This document shows positions 7,567 to 16,260 of a DNA stretch of 64,000 nucleotides, piece by piece. The notes beneath the pieces are model-generated. The model worked only from the letters and a program-made list of their open reading frames with translations. It was not told the DNA's origin and ran no database searches. Source of the stretch: an uncultured Clostridia bacterium (GTDB lineage Bacteria > Bacillota > Clostridia > Saccharofermentanales > Saccharofermentanaceae). Each line of letters starts with the position of its first letter. The first letter of the stretch is position 1. A program made the translations under genes and the position numbers. Where the stretch lies: contig CAMYXF010000003.1 of the NCBI GenBank assembly GCA_947303185.1, forward strand, positions 185,979 to 249,978, read 5' to 3'.

Positions 7567-8307
7567 ATGCGTAAGAAGATCAACAACTACATCGAAAAAG
7601 AATACGACATCACTCCCGAATATCCATGGCCGAAATACAACGGTCACGCAGTCTACCGCCACAAGGACAACAAGAAGTGGTTCGCTCTTATCATGGACGT
7701 AGGCCGTGACAAGTTAGGCCTTTCCGGTACCAAAACCGAATCCGTAATTAACCTCAAGATAGATGATATTTTTCTGCGCGACATGCTGGTAAAAGAAGAC
7801 GGCATTATGCCCGCTTACCACATGAACAAGCAGCACTGGATCACGGTCCTTCTGGACGGCACAGTGCCTGAAGACAAGGTTAAAAATCTTATCGACATCA
7901 GCTACAACGCAACCGCCTCAAAGCGCCGCAAAAAGAAAACGCGTGAGCCCAAGGAATGGATAATTCCCGCTAACCCGAAGTTCTACGATGTAGAAGCGGC
8001 ATTTGCAAAAAATGACATCATCACATGGAAACAGGGTGCCGGCATTATCCGGGGCGACACTGTCTACATGTACGTCGCCGCTCCGGTATCTGCAATCCTT
8101 TATAAATGCAGAGTCTTAGAGACCGATATTCCCTACGATTACCAGGATAAAAATCTGACCATCACGGCGCTAATGAAGATAGAACTTCTGAAGCGTTACG
8201 ACCGTGATGCTTTCACATTCTCCGTGCTCGGAGATGAGTACGGGATCTTCGCTATCAGGGGCCCCAGGGGCGTGCCGTTTTCGCTGAGTGAAGCGCTGAA
8301 CGGGTAA
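7567..8307 (+). CDS. MmcQ/YjbR-like domain fused to an EVE/PUA-like domain
   Basis: A 246-residue protein in two parts. Residues about 1-115 match the MmcQ/YjbR fold (EYPWPKYNGHAVYRH, KWFALIMDV, HMNKQHWITV), a small cytoplasmic family often called DNA-binding though rarely tested. A basic linker (SKRRKKKTREPK) leads to residues about 125-240, whose pattern WIIPANPKFYD, ITWKQG, GDTVYMYVA and YKCRVLETDIPY resembles the EVE/PUA-like fold that binds modified bases in nucleic acid. The fusion hints at a nucleic-acid role. GAGGTG precedes the ATG. The assignment of the second half is from pattern only. Confidence 0.65.
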   Translation: MRKKINNYIEKEYDITPEYPWPKYNGHAVYRHKDNKKWFALIMDVGRDKLGLSGTKTESVINLKIDDIFLRDMLVKEDGIMPAYHMNKQHWITVLLDGTVPEDKVKNLIDISYNATASKRRKKKTREPKEWIIPANPKFYDVEAAFAKNDIITWKQGAGIIRGDTVYMYVAAPVSAILYKCRVLETDIPYDYQDKNLTITALMKIELLKRYDRDAFTFSVLGDEYGIFAIRGPRGVPFSLSEALNG

Positions 8308-8333
8308 ATTGATTTTCCGCACATCCATATCTA

Positions 8334-8441
8334 AAAAATCAGGCAAAAGTCAGGGTGTAGCCGTACTTTTTCCTGATTATTCAAGGAAGAGCGAAAATAA
8401 TCAGGCTGAAAATCAGGCAGTGCCTGACTTTTACCTGATTT
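8334..8441. repeat. Nested inverted-repeat element
   Basis: AAATCAGGCAAAAGTCAGG (8336-8354) and CCTGACTTTTACCTGATTT (8423-8441) pair with one mismatch. Inside lie a second inverted repeat, CCTGATTATT (8372-8381) with AATAATCAGG (8396-8405), and the palindrome TCAGGCA-G-TGCCTGA (8413-8427). The left 26 bases (8334-8359) recur with two changes at 50514-50539. No coding function is evident. Confidence 0.75.
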
Positions 8442-8445
8442 ATAG

Positions 8446-8520
8446 CACCTGCTCATGCAAAACCGTCAAGGGACGGCTGCGCCTTGACGTCGTCACCCTT
8501 GACGGTCTGCAGAGCAGGCG
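8446..8520. repeat. Large hairpin next to the nested repeat
   Basis: ACCGTCAAGGG (8462-8472) and CCCTTGACGGT (8496-8506) are perfectly complementary, enclosed by CCTGCTC (8448-8454) and GAGCAGG (8512-8518). It follows directly on the previous element between two convergent genes. Confidence 0.7.
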
Positions 8521-8534
8521 CTGTATGGTGTTTA

Positions 8535-8556
8535 AGAGTTGGGTTACCCCAACTCT
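8535..8556. terminator. Bidirectional terminator-like hairpin
   Basis: AGAGTTGGG (8535-8543), loop TTAC, CCCAACTCT (8548-8556): a perfect 9-bp stem between the convergent YjbR-like and nuclease-like genes. There is no strong T-run on either side, so efficiency is uncertain. Confidence 0.55.
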
Positions 8557-8572
8557 CATTTAACAATGGGAG

Positions 8573-9376
8573 TCAAACTGCTTTAGCTTCAGGATGCCAG
8601 ATCAAAGCATCATCCGGGATCATATCGTTGAAAGCTGACAGGACCTGGCTGACAAAATAGGCTTCATCGAAGTTATTCTTGTCATATACATGAACATAGA
8701 TAACTTCTCTTCCGGGTCTGTATTTATCTTTTGAAAAACCGGATATCTTTGTAGCGGTTCTTATTGAATAATCCACTCTGTCATTCATGCCAAGTAATTC
8801 CAGATAAGCGCATCTGTCAATTTCATAGAAATTCACAAGATAATCCGGGTTGATAGTATCGTCTATCGAAGCAAGATAGACTTCTGTTTCATATTTGAAC
8901 GGAATATCCATTAGTTTTAAAAGATCTGCACCAAATTGTTCATTCTTGGACTTCAGGGTTCCATGGTCACTGACGGTTGGATTATCAGGCACATATTTGC
9001 CGAGACAGTCGGCTTGATTATTGAAGAATTCATTATTCATACAGTGAGGATCAAAGAATTGTTTAATCGGAAATCTCACTCTTGGCGGGGCAATACCATA
9101 AATGGAGTGCCAGCTGTTAAGGAGCTCTTCGTACTCGGATTTGATTTTCTGATAACTGATTATTGCTTCAGAATACTTTTTTCCTCGTCTGGATGAAATC
9201 TTATAAACACCTGCATGCCTAGTGTTTAATTTGTCATTGTCAGGATCATGAGTAATTACAACACATTTACTTCCACGGAAAAACTTGAAATAACCATGAG
9301 ACATATTATCAAGCAGGAGTCTTCTATACTCCAGCTTAACTGCGTGAACTTTCATCGGATAAATAATACTGTTCAT
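8573..9376 (-). CDS. Uncharacterised PD-(D/E)xK nuclease-like protein
   Basis: A 267-residue protein of unknown function, homologous along its length to the protein at 59592-60368. Residues about 145-265 look like a restriction-endonuclease fold: a conserved Glu in KNEQFGADLL, the shared string IPFKYE, then NPDYLV (Asp) and AYLELLGM, equivalent to the D...ExG(M) pattern of this fold's metal site. The middle is predicted helical (YQKIKSEYEELLNSW). The start ATG at 9376 lies nine bases after AGGTG. The gene is visibly richer in A and T than its neighbours and adjoins a 220-base field of hairpins, which suggests an acquired gene. Function is not known. Confidence 0.6.
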   Translation of the reverse strand: MNSIIYPMKVHAVKLEYRRLLLDNMSHGYFKFFRGSKCVVITHDPDNDKLNTRHAGVYKISSRRGKKYSEAIISYQKIKSEYEELLNSWHSIYGIAPPRVRFPIKQFFDPHCMNNEFFNNQADCLGKYVPDNPTVSDHGTLKSKNEQFGADLLKLMDIPFKYETEVYLASIDDTINPDYLVNFYEIDRCAYLELLGMNDRVDYSIRTATKISGFSKDKYRPGREVIYVHVYDKNNFDEAYFVSQVLSAFNDMIPDDALIWHPEAKAV

Positions 9377-9561
9377 GGTCTGCAACACCTGTAATTAGCA
9401 TTTCTGGTTTTCTATTATTATCTTCCCAAATCCAGTCTCATTCCATAGCCCAAAGTCTCAATTTTCGGGGGTTAATAATCAATTTCAAAATGTGTATATG
9501 CCCTCAAAGCCTCACCGGGCATGCGTTTGAAACATTTATGTGCCTGATTTTTGCAGAATTT

Positions 9562-9593
9562 ATAGATTGCTTATGAAATAGATTGCTTATGAA
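9562..9593. repeat. Perfect 16-base tandem duplication at a stop codon
   Basis: ATAGATTGCTTATGAA occurs twice back to back (9562-9577 and 9578-9593). The second copy contains the stop codon of the minus-strand gene ending at 9587. The 185 bases between 9377 and 9561 otherwise hold nothing I recognise. Confidence 0.9.
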
Positions 9594-11080
9594 AGTATTA
9601 CATTAGACACGTATGTCATAAGAGTAACGGCGACATTGATCAGCATCAGCACCGCCAATACAAGAAGGTGCGTTCTCCTTTTGTAAAATGCTGTGGCGAT
9701 AAATTCGCGGATGAATGCATTTACCCAGAAATAGCTCCTTGTTTTGCTTCCGATGCCCTCTACTTTTATCTGCTGTCTTCTTGCCATAAGGCCCGCACGG
9801 AAAACATGATAGTTAGTGGTAGAAAAGGCTATCTGCGGAGCTTTCTTATCAGTGACTTTCTTGATCATCTCAACTGCATATTTAAAGTTTTCATATGTGT
9901 TGGTTGATCTGTCTTCTATCATTATCGATGACTCGGGAATCCCCCTGCTCAAAAGATATTCGTTTATGGCTGCTGCCTCGCTGACCTTTTCATTTTTGCC
10001 TTTGCCGCCCGACGGAATGAATACGATGCCTTTGCCTGTGGCTTTTTTCTGCATCTCGGCAAACTCTATCGCACGGTCGGCACGCGACTGTAAGAGCCTG
10101 GTAACTTTTCCGTCCCGGCCTATCTGACATCCAAGGATCAGAATGTAATCCTTGTCAAACGAAGGGATGTGTCGTGCCGCCCTGACGGCAAGTATTACCG
10201 AACCGGCAAATATACACTCGAAATAGACCACAAGTATTCCCGCGGTGTTTTCTATAAACATTCCGATAAAGCGTCCCGGGCCTGTCCAGTCGTGGACATC
10301 TAACCAGTTGGAGTTCTGGAGAAAATATGAGACAGCAAATGGTGTAACTGATGCTACACAGAATATGAGGCTCAAAAAGATGGCCAGCATGTTGCGCCAT
10401 GAACGGCCTTCTTTTTTAAGAAGCCTCATGTTGCTTACGGTTGAAAGGACAGCCATTACCAAGGATATGGGCATGGTGAAAAATGCAAATGTTCCGAGGT
10501 GGCTCATGAATCTTCCCAAAACTTCGTAAAGACCGAGTTTGGGAGTCGTTATCAGATCAAGCAGGGTCAGGAGCAGACTTCCCGCCATGAAGATAATAAG
10601 GCCGCAGCTTAAGATATTCCTTATCAGGTAAAGATTCTTGCGAAGTCCCCTTCTGTACATGATTATGAGATCCATCAGAAGTATTGCAAGATAGACCGCA
10701 AGTGCGACCCTGACAATAAAGCTTCCGGTGTAGTCGCCGAAATAATCGTCGCAGGTTATAACACCATTCTTATGAACATAGAGAACACTTACGGAGGATT
10801 CATTATCACCGGACTTTACTGACAGATATGCGCGGCCGGGTTTTTTCGACCTGACGCCCACATAAGCAGTATTTCCTTCGACACGAAGATACGTGACTTC
10901 CAGAGTGTTCTGGCCGCCGTCATCAATAACCGCAATCGGAACCGTGCCGTCTTCAGACAAACTGATATTTGAAACAGTACACAGGTATTCGTCGCCCGCA
11001 AAATAGACATACATATAGCAAGCAATCAGCATTACGATCGCAAGTAAAAGGTATCTCAATTTCAGGAACAGCTTTTTCAT
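9587..11080 (-). CDS. Membrane protein with YdcF/SanA-like DUF218 domain
   Basis: A 497-residue membrane protein. After a first membrane span (about 8-28) comes an extracytoplasmic beta-rich segment (about 30-110), then six or so helices, then a DUF218 domain (about 310-440: ILGCQIGRDGKVTRLL, SRADRAIEFA, PSGGKGKNE, SEAAAINEYL, STNTYENF, STNYHVFRA), and a final hydrophobic stretch. DUF218 proteins such as SanA and YdcF are linked to envelope permeability and SAM-like nucleotide binding; the exact reaction is unknown. The start ATG has no ribosome binding site and lies eight bases after TATAAT, so it may be leaderless. Confidence 0.78.
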   Translation of the reverse strand: MKKLFLKLRYLLLAIVMLIACYMYVYFAGDEYLCTVSNISLSEDGTVPIAVIDDGGQNTLEVTYLRVEGNTAYVGVRSKKPGRAYLSVKSGDNESSVSVLYVHKNGVITCDDYFGDYTGSFIVRVALAVYLAILLMDLIIMYRRGLRKNLYLIRNILSCGLIIFMAGSLLLTLLDLITTPKLGLYEVLGRFMSHLGTFAFFTMPISLVMAVLSTVSNMRLLKKEGRSWRNMLAIFLSLIFCVASVTPFAVSYFLQNSNWLDVHDWTGPGRFIGMFIENTAGILVVYFECIFAGSVILAVRAARHIPSFDKDYILILGCQIGRDGKVTRLLQSRADRAIEFAEMQKKATGKGIVFIPSGGKGKNEKVSEAAAINEYLLSRGIPESSIMIEDRSTNTYENFKYAVEMIKKVTDKKAPQIAFSTTNYHVFRAGLMARRQQIKVEGIGSKTRSYFWVNAFIREFIATAFYKRRTHLLVLAVLMLINVAVTLMTYVSNVILS

Positions 11081-11088
11081 ATATAGAA

Positions 11089-11094
11089 ATTATA
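11089..11094 (-). promoter_or_regulatory. -10 box of the DUF218 gene
   Basis: TATAAT on the minus strand, eight bases before the ATG at 11080. No good -35 box is seen. Its position implies transcription starting at or next to the start codon. Confidence 0.5.
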
Positions 11095-11124
11095 CATAAA
11101 TATCAATGGTTTTTGAGCATAATT

Positions 11125-11199
11125 AAAGGTCCGGAGGCTGTGGAACCGGACCTTTCGGGGGAGGGTGTAATAGGGTTTTGAATTAAGAGCTATAGCTCT
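11125..11199. promoter_or_regulatory. Hairpin and palindrome in the GH94 upstream region
   Basis: AAAGGTCCGG (11125-11134) and CCGGACCTTT (11146-11155) form a perfect 10-bp stem, followed by the palindrome AGAGCTATAGCTCT (11186-11199). A TATAAT for the GH94 gene lies at 11259-11264. The palindrome, about 60 bases upstream of that box, is a candidate regulator site; nothing shows which protein would bind. Confidence 0.45.
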
Positions 11200-11299
11200 G
11201 ATGGGTTCATTATCTACCCCCAACTTGAAATCTACTTAAAATTGGCCAAGTTATTTTTTATAATAAGAAAAGTGACGACACTTAAAGGAGACCCTGCTC

Positions 11300-13972
11300 A
11301 TGAAAGGTTATGAATTCATCGACAACAAAGGCACTTTTAAGCTTGAAGACCCTGATCTTTACAGCTATCTTTATTTCCCCGTAGGCGCTGCCAGCGGCAT
11401 GATGGGATCTCTGACTCCGGAATTCGGAGGCGATCTCAAGACTTCCCAGAACACATTTATCCTTGAGCCCGTCTCATCGGATAACCTTCACAACAACCGT
11501 TCCACCAGAAACTTCTGGATCTGCCTTGAAGACGGCACACTCGTTTCCGCAACGGGCGCTTCCGCTTCTTCCCATGCGAAAAGATTTACCTCCGACAAAG
11601 ACAAGGCAACCCTTTACGGTGGTCTTCTCTGGCAGAAGGTCGAGCGTGAGATAAGCGGCACAAGCCTTAAGACTGAGGTAACTGCATTCGTACCCGTTCA
11701 GACTTCCGACAAGATCGAGCTCACAAAGGTAAAGATCACAAACAACGGTTCTTCTGCTGTAACCTTCACTCCCACTGCGGCAACACCGATCTACGGACGT
11801 TCAGCTGACAATATCAGAGACCACAGAAACGTTACTTCCATGCTCAACAGAATGAGCGTTACGGAATACGGAATCACCAACGATCCTACACTCACATTCG
11901 ATGAGAGAGGACACAGAAAAAATAAGGTGATCTACGGATTCTTTGCTGCAGAAGCTGACGGCACAAAGCCTGTCTCCTTCTGCCCCATCGCTGAAGATTT
12001 CATCGGCGAAGGCGGTGCTTTCGACAACCCGAGATTCCCTGTTACGGGAACTCCCGCTTCACTGCCCGGCACACGCGCTGACGGCTTTGAGGCAATGGGC
12101 GCAGCACAGTTTGCAAAGAAGACTCTTGCTCCGGGCGAGAGTGCGGAATATATTTTCGCGCTCGCGATAAACGACATGTTAAAGCCCTCCGACAATGAGA
12201 TCGACATCGAAGCTGAGTCTGCTTCTATCCAGAACATGGCCGTTAAGTATCTTAAGGGCGATGTTTTCGAGAGCGAGCTCGCAAAGAATAAAGAATACTG
12301 GGACAAGAAGAATAATGTCAGCTTCCACACGGGCGACAAGGCTTTCGACAGCTGGATGTACTGGGTAGGCGTTCAGCCGATGCTCAGAAGAATCTACGGC
12401 TGCTCATTCCTTCCGCACCACGATTACGGCAAGGGCGGCAGAGGCTGGAGAGATCTCTGGCAGGACTGCCTCGCGCTGATAATCATGGATCCTTCAGACG
12501 TAAGGGCTATGCTCGTCGATAACTTCGGCGGCGTCAGAACTGACGGTACGAACGCTACCATCATTGGCAGCGGAAGCGGCGAATTCATCGCTGACCGTAA
12601 CGGAATCACCAGAGTCTGGATGGACCACGCTATGTGGCCGTTCATGACGATGGACCTCTATATCAAGCAGACGGGCGACCTCAAGATCCTTGATGAGAAG
12701 GCTCCTTACTTCATCGACCGCCAGGTTATGCGCGGCGAAGAACTCCTCGATAAGGACATCGACCTCTCCAATGCAAAGTCTGAAGGTACGGTCATCGAGC
12801 ATCTCCTCCTTCAGAACTTCGCTTCATTCTTCGACGTAGGCGATCACGGCCACATGAAGCTCAGAGGCGCTGACTGGAACGATGCTCTGGACATGGGCAA
12901 GGACAAGGGCGAGAGCGTTGCCTTCACCGCAGCTTACGCAGGCAACTACAAAAAACTCGCAGCGATCTTAAGAGAGTACAAAAAGACATTCGGCAAGGAC
13001 ACGATCGAAGCCGCAGCTGAACTTGAAGGTCTCTTAGGCGTTTACGACGAGGCTAAGCTCCAGTCCGTATTAAGCCAGTACTGCAACGGTGTAAAGACAG
13101 GTTTCTCCGGCACTAAGAAAACCTTCGCGATCGACACTCTCGCTGACGACCTCGAAAAGAAGTCCGAATGGATCACAACTCACATCAGAGAGACCGAATG
13201 GTTCACCGACACAGAAGGCTATTCACGCTACAACGGTTACTACGATAACAGCGGCAATGCACTCGAGAAGAACGGCGACAAGCACGGCAACCCTGCCATG
13301 ATGCTCACAAGCCAGGTATTCACAGTCATGTCCGGCATCGCATCTGAAGACCAGATCGCTGAGATCGTTAAGTCAGCAGATAAATACATCTATGACGCTT
13401 CCATCGGAGGCTACAAGCTCAACACAGACTTCCGTGAAGTTAAGACCGACATGGGCCGTATGTTCGGCTTCTCCTATGGCCAGAAAGAAAACGGCGCAGT
13501 CTTCTCCCACATGACAGTTATGTTCGGCAACGCCCTCTATTCAAGAGGTTTCAAGGCTGAAGGCTGGAAGGTATTGGGTACACTTTACGGACACGCAACT
13601 GATTTTGCAGACAGTAAGATCTATCCCGGCGTTCCTGAATACTTCGACCCTAAGGGCAGAGGCGTTTACCACTACCTCACAGGTGCGGCAAGCTGGCTGA
13701 TGCTCACAGTCCTCACCGAAATGTTCGGCATCAAGGGTTCTTACGGTGACATGTGCTTTGAGCCCAAGCTCCTCCCTTCACAGTTCGATGGCGAGGGCAA
13801 GGCTTCGGTAAGCTTCGAATTCAACGGCAAGCCTCTGACAGTCGTTTATAAGAAGACCTCTGATGCTTCCGCTGTTAAGAAGATAAGTGTTGACGGCGCG
13901 GTTGTCAGCGAAGGCTCCAACATACTGCCGAAAGACAAGATAGGAAAACTGATCGAGATCGAACTCGACTGA
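11300..13972 (+). CDS. GH94-family disaccharide phosphorylase
   Basis: An 890-residue cytoplasmic glycoside phosphorylase of family GH94, which splits a beta-linked gluco-disaccharide with phosphate to give a sugar 1-phosphate and a free sugar, saving ATP. An N-terminal beta-sandwich (about 1-300) precedes an (alpha/alpha)6 barrel (about 340-800). The catalytic-acid motif GADWNDALD places the Asp at residue 525; GGRGWRDLWQD and HGNPAMMLTSQVF are further barrel motifs. It is longer than typical cellobiose phosphorylases (about 800) and nearer known laminaribiose-type enzymes, so the linkage is open. GGAG lies about eight bases before the ATG. It is a single gene; no transporter is adjacent, so the disaccharide is imported by another locus. 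Confidence 0.85.
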   Translation: MKGYEFIDNKGTFKLEDPDLYSYLYFPVGAASGMMGSLTPEFGGDLKTSQNTFILEPVSSDNLHNNRSTRNFWICLEDGTLVSATGASASSHAKRFTSDKDKATLYGGLLWQKVEREISGTSLKTEVTAFVPVQTSDKIELTKVKITNNGSSAVTFTPTAATPIYGRSADNIRDHRNVTSMLNRMSVTEYGITNDPTLTFDERGHRKNKVIYGFFAAEADGTKPVSFCPIAEDFIGEGGAFDNPRFPVTGTPASLPGTRADGFEAMGAAQFAKKTLAPGESAEYIFALAINDMLKPSDNEIDIEAESASIQNMAVKYLKGDVFESELAKNKEYWDKKNNVSFHTGDKAFDSWMYWVGVQPMLRRIYGCSFLPHHDYGKGGRGWRDLWQDCLALIIMDPSDVRAMLVDNFGGVRTDGTNATIIGSGSGEFIADRNGITRVWMDHAMWPFMTMDLYIKQTGDLKILDEKAPYFIDRQVMRGEELLDKDIDLSNAKSEGTVIEHLLLQNFASFFDVGDHGHMKLRGADWNDALDMGKDKGESVAFTAAYAGNYKKLAAILREYKKTFGKDTIEAAAELEGLLGVYDEAKLQSVLSQYCNGVKTGFSGTKKTFAIDTLADDLEKKSEWITTHIRETEWFTDTEGYSRYNGYYDNSGNALEKNGDKHGNPAMMLTSQVFTVMSGIASEDQIAEIVKSADKYIYDASIGGYKLNTDFREVKTDMGRMFGFSYGQKENGAVFSHMTVMFGNALYSRGFKAEGWKVLGTLYGHATDFADSKIYPGVPEYFDPKGRGVYHYLTGAASWLMLTVLTEMFGIKGSYGDMCFEPKLLPSQFDGEGKASVSFEFNGKPLTVVYKKTSDASAVKKISVDGAVVSEGSNILPKDKIGKLIEIELD

Positions 13973-13976
13973 TAAA

Positions 13977-14012
13977 AAAGGCTGGCTCAGATGAGTCAGC
14001 CTTTATTCTTAA
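13977..14012. terminator. Terminator between GH94 and a convergent lipoprotein gene
   Basis: AAAGGCTG-G-CTC (13977-13988) pairs with GAG-T-CAGCCTTT (13993-14004), then TATTCTT. The minus strand reads a similar stem with a T-run, so it can serve both genes. Confidence 0.8.
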
Positions 14013-14494
14013 ACTTCAGTTTCAGTGATCTCTGCTCTCTGGAACGTCTGGTCCGGAAGCTTGGACTGGACCAGGATGGTATCGCCATTGAGATTGAAAG
14101 TGTATTCCCATCCGCCGTGGTCTTTGCCGGTACCGATCTCGGAAGCTATCGTTCTGTCTTCGTTATCGAATTCCATCTTGTAGATGAACTCTTCAATCTG
14201 GCCTTCTTCGTAATGCCAGAAAACAACTTTGAATCCGTCAGCAGTTACGTTGCTGATCTCGAAATGTTCTTCTGTATCAGTTGCCTGCCAGGCGCCTTCC
14301 CAGGCGGGAATCTCTACAGGCGCAGTTGTTTCTTCTACAGTTGTCTCGACAGGTTCTTCTGTTGCTGATGTCTCAGTCTCAACAACTACAGTAGTTGCTG
14401 CCGTTGTCTCAGATGTCTCCTGAGGCTTGCTGCCGCATGACGTTGCCATAAGAAGCAACGATGCCGTTAATGTTGCTGCTAATATTTTTTTCAT
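14009..14494 (-). CDS. Small lipoprotein with Thr/Glu-rich linker
   Basis: A 161-residue exported lipoprotein: MKKILAATLTASLLLMATSC is a clear signal with Cys at residue 20, followed by a long low-complexity linker rich in Thr, Glu, Val and Pro (about 25-65) and a compact C-terminal domain (about 68-155, starting at WEGAWQATDTEEHFEI) that looks like a lipocalin-like beta domain. No catalytic motif is seen. A second small gene for a membrane protein lies 27 bases upstream in the same direction. Confidence 0.7.
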   Translation of the reverse strand: MKKILAATLTASLLLMATSCGSKPQETSETTAATTVVVETETSATEEPVETTVEETTAPVEIPAWEGAWQATDTEEHFEISNVTADGFKVVFWHYEEGQIEEFIYKMEFDNEDRTIASEIGTGKDHGGWEYTFNLNGDTILVQSKLPDQTFQRAEITETEV

Positions 14495-14521
14495 GTTAAC
14501 TCCACGTTTTTGATTGGACTA

Positions 14522-15388
14522 TTATATACGCTTCTTGAGTTTTGAAAAGAGTTTCTCTAGCACAATGACCGCAGCGACAGTCAAAACAAGCGCTGTCACA
14601 AGCGTGATAATCAACTTATTTCTGCGGTAGGTCTTCCATGTGGAAGTGAATTCTTTGGACACATAACATGAAGCGGGGTACTCCCTTACAAGCTTCTGCT
14701 GGATTGCGGCTGAATCACCGTCAACAGAGATGAGTATATGGGGATACGGCTTATACGTCTGGTTTTCGTAATCTGCATAAAGTTCTGTCAGGAACTGATC
14801 CCACGTGGAAGGATCGTATTCGTAGTAAAGATAAATATCAGGCTCGGCGTAGACATTATTAAACATCGAGCCGTCGTAATTGAAAACAATATATTCGTAC
14901 TCGTAAACATCGAGCACAGGAATCCTGGAGTATTGGGTGTTATAGCCGAATTCACTTAAATCGTTCGTATAGTAGTTGTAATGGGCAATGGTATCTGCGG
15001 GCACTGCTGAGTTGAATACTTCATGCTCATTCACAAGTCTTTGTTTTTCTTCGATGGCAACGTTGTTTTCGATATAAATCTTCTTCACGCCTTCCCATGT
15101 GCTTATTTCAGGAATATCATCGAATGTAAATTCTCTGGTCTTATCTTCGGGAACTATATGCCTTGCAGCCATGTATTCCGAACGCATTCTGTCCCATTTA
15201 TTATTTGTGTATTCGGCGTGTGCGGATGTGTAATCGTACGTATAAGCATATATCGAATCAGTCTGGGGAATGTATTCGTTGTTGTAACTGTCCATGAGTT
15301 TATAGACAGTAAAAACGAGAAGCAAATGATACGCCAGAATAGGTACTATTATCTGCAATGCTCCCCAAAAACGGCGGTGTGAACGCAT
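14522..15388 (-). CDS. Bitopic membrane protein of unknown function
   Basis: A 288-residue protein with a membrane span at each end (about 10-32 and 261-281) enclosing an extracytoplasmic region of about 225 residues that is very rich in Tyr and Asp. A basic tail (KLFSKLKKRI) ends the protein. The layout resembles the extracytoplasmic parts of export or sensory proteins, but I recognise no family. The ATG follows GGGGGTAAAGG. It may be cotranscribed with the small lipoprotein gene downstream. Confidence 0.55.
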   Translation of the reverse strand: MRSHRRFWGALQIIVPILAYHLLLVFTVYKLMDSYNNEYIPQTDSIYAYTYDYTSAHAEYTNNKWDRMRSEYMAARHIVPEDKTREFTFDDIPEISTWEGVKKIYIENNVAIEEKQRLVNEHEVFNSAVPADTIAHYNYYTNDLSEFGYNTQYSRIPVLDVYEYEYIVFNYDGSMFNNVYAEPDIYLYYEYDPSTWDQFLTELYADYENQTYKPYPHILISVDGDSAAIQQKLVREYPASCYVSKEFTSTWKTYRRNKLIITLVTALVLTVAAVIVLEKLFSKLKKRI

Positions 15389-15487
15389 ATTCCTTTACCC
15401 CCTTAAGGAATTCTCAATTCACATACTATTTTATCATGAGTGTTTGTTATAATCGGAGTCAGTACTTTACTTTCCGGGGAGGATAAT

Positions 15488-15874
15488 ATGACAAGACTCG
15501 AATACCTTAAGTCACCTGAAATGGCATTAATCAGAAAGAACATCAATTCATGCGCGATCATGGGATATGTTGTAGCTGCTTTATCTTTCGGCATCAACTA
15601 TTTTATGTATCAGAGCCTGTCCGGCATCTTCGATGCAATTCTCATCGTTGTATGCTCACTTCTTATCCAGCTCCTTCAGAGCAGAGTTGCAGCCATCGTT
15701 CTCATGGTTTACGCTGCACTTAACGTTATCCTCGTTCTCGTTCAGACAGGAAGGCTCGGCGGTTGGTGGATCGCCGTTGTCGGTGTTTATGCGATCATCT
15801 ACACATTCAAGTTCCAGAAAGCCTGGAAGGCATATAAGAACGGTGATGCACCTGACATCAACCTGCCTCAGTAA
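15488..15874 (+). CDS. Small membrane protein
   Basis: A 128-residue protein with four predicted membrane spans (about 22-42, 45-62, 66-83, 88-108) and a charged C-terminus (AWKAYKNGDAPDINLPQ). I do not recognise a family. The ATG at 15488 follows GGGGAGGA; earlier in-frame codons from 15440 lack a ribosome binding site. The ACT-domain gene begins five bases after its stop, so the two form a small operon. Confidence 0.65.
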   Translation: MTRLEYLKSPEMALIRKNINSCAIMGYVVAALSFGINYFMYQSLSGIFDAILIVVCSLLIQLLQSRVAAIVLMVYAALNVILVLVQTGRLGGWWIAVVGVYAIIYTFKFQKAWKAYKNGDAPDINLPQ

Positions 15875-15879
15875 TTCAT

Positions 15880-16260
15880 ATGGAACTTAAAACACTTCCT
15901 TACAAATTTACGGTCTGCAAACTCATATCCGGCGGCACTTTGCCGTCGGACATTGATTTTTGTTTCACGGGCAAAACCGATGAAGAAATATCCCTTGTCT
16001 GCAAGACCGAAGACGTACCTGAGAACACGCTCGAAAGAGATGACGGCTGGAAAGGCTTCCGCATCACGGGTGTTCTCGACTTTTCGCTTATAGGGATCCT
16101 CTCGAAAATATCATCCATCCTCGCAGAAAATAAGATCGGCATTTTCGCGGTGTCGACATATAACACCGACTATATTTTCGTTAAGGAAGAAAACTTCGAC
16201 AAGGCAATAAATGCTTTGAAAGACAACGGTTACGATGTAGCTGAGCTTACTTTCTCTTAA
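15880..16260 (+). CDS. ACT-domain protein
   Basis: A 126-residue cytoplasmic protein. Residues about 60-125 form an ACT domain of the small stand-alone type (FRITGVLDFSLIGILSKISSILAENKIGIFAVSTYNTDYIFV shortened here to its landmarks: GILSKISSIL and IFAVSTYNTDYI). ACT domains bind amino acids or related ligands and control enzymes or transcription; the ligand here is not predictable. The final 14 bases overlap the end of the convergent GGDEF-EAL gene. No ribosome binding site is evident, so translation probably depends on coupling with the preceding gene. Confidence 0.75.
   Translation: MELKTLPYKFTVCKLISGGTLPSDIDFCFTGKTDEEISLVCKTEDVPENTLERDDGWKGFRITGVLDFSLIGILSKISSILAENKIGIFAVSTYNTDYIFVKEENFDKAINALKDNGYDVAELTFS

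Noticed and set aside
8334..9376. Insertion sequence or transposon around the nuclease-like gene
   Set aside because: No transposase motif, target-site duplication or matched terminal repeats flank the gene.
11125..11155. Hairpin as a terminator
   Set aside because: It lies between divergent genes with no T-run and no gene ending nearby; kept as an unexplained regulatory structure.
14022..14494. Thr/Glu-rich linker of the lipoprotein as a tandem DNA repeat
   Set aside because: The codons vary and no fixed repeat length is seen; it is a low-complexity linker common in lipoproteins.
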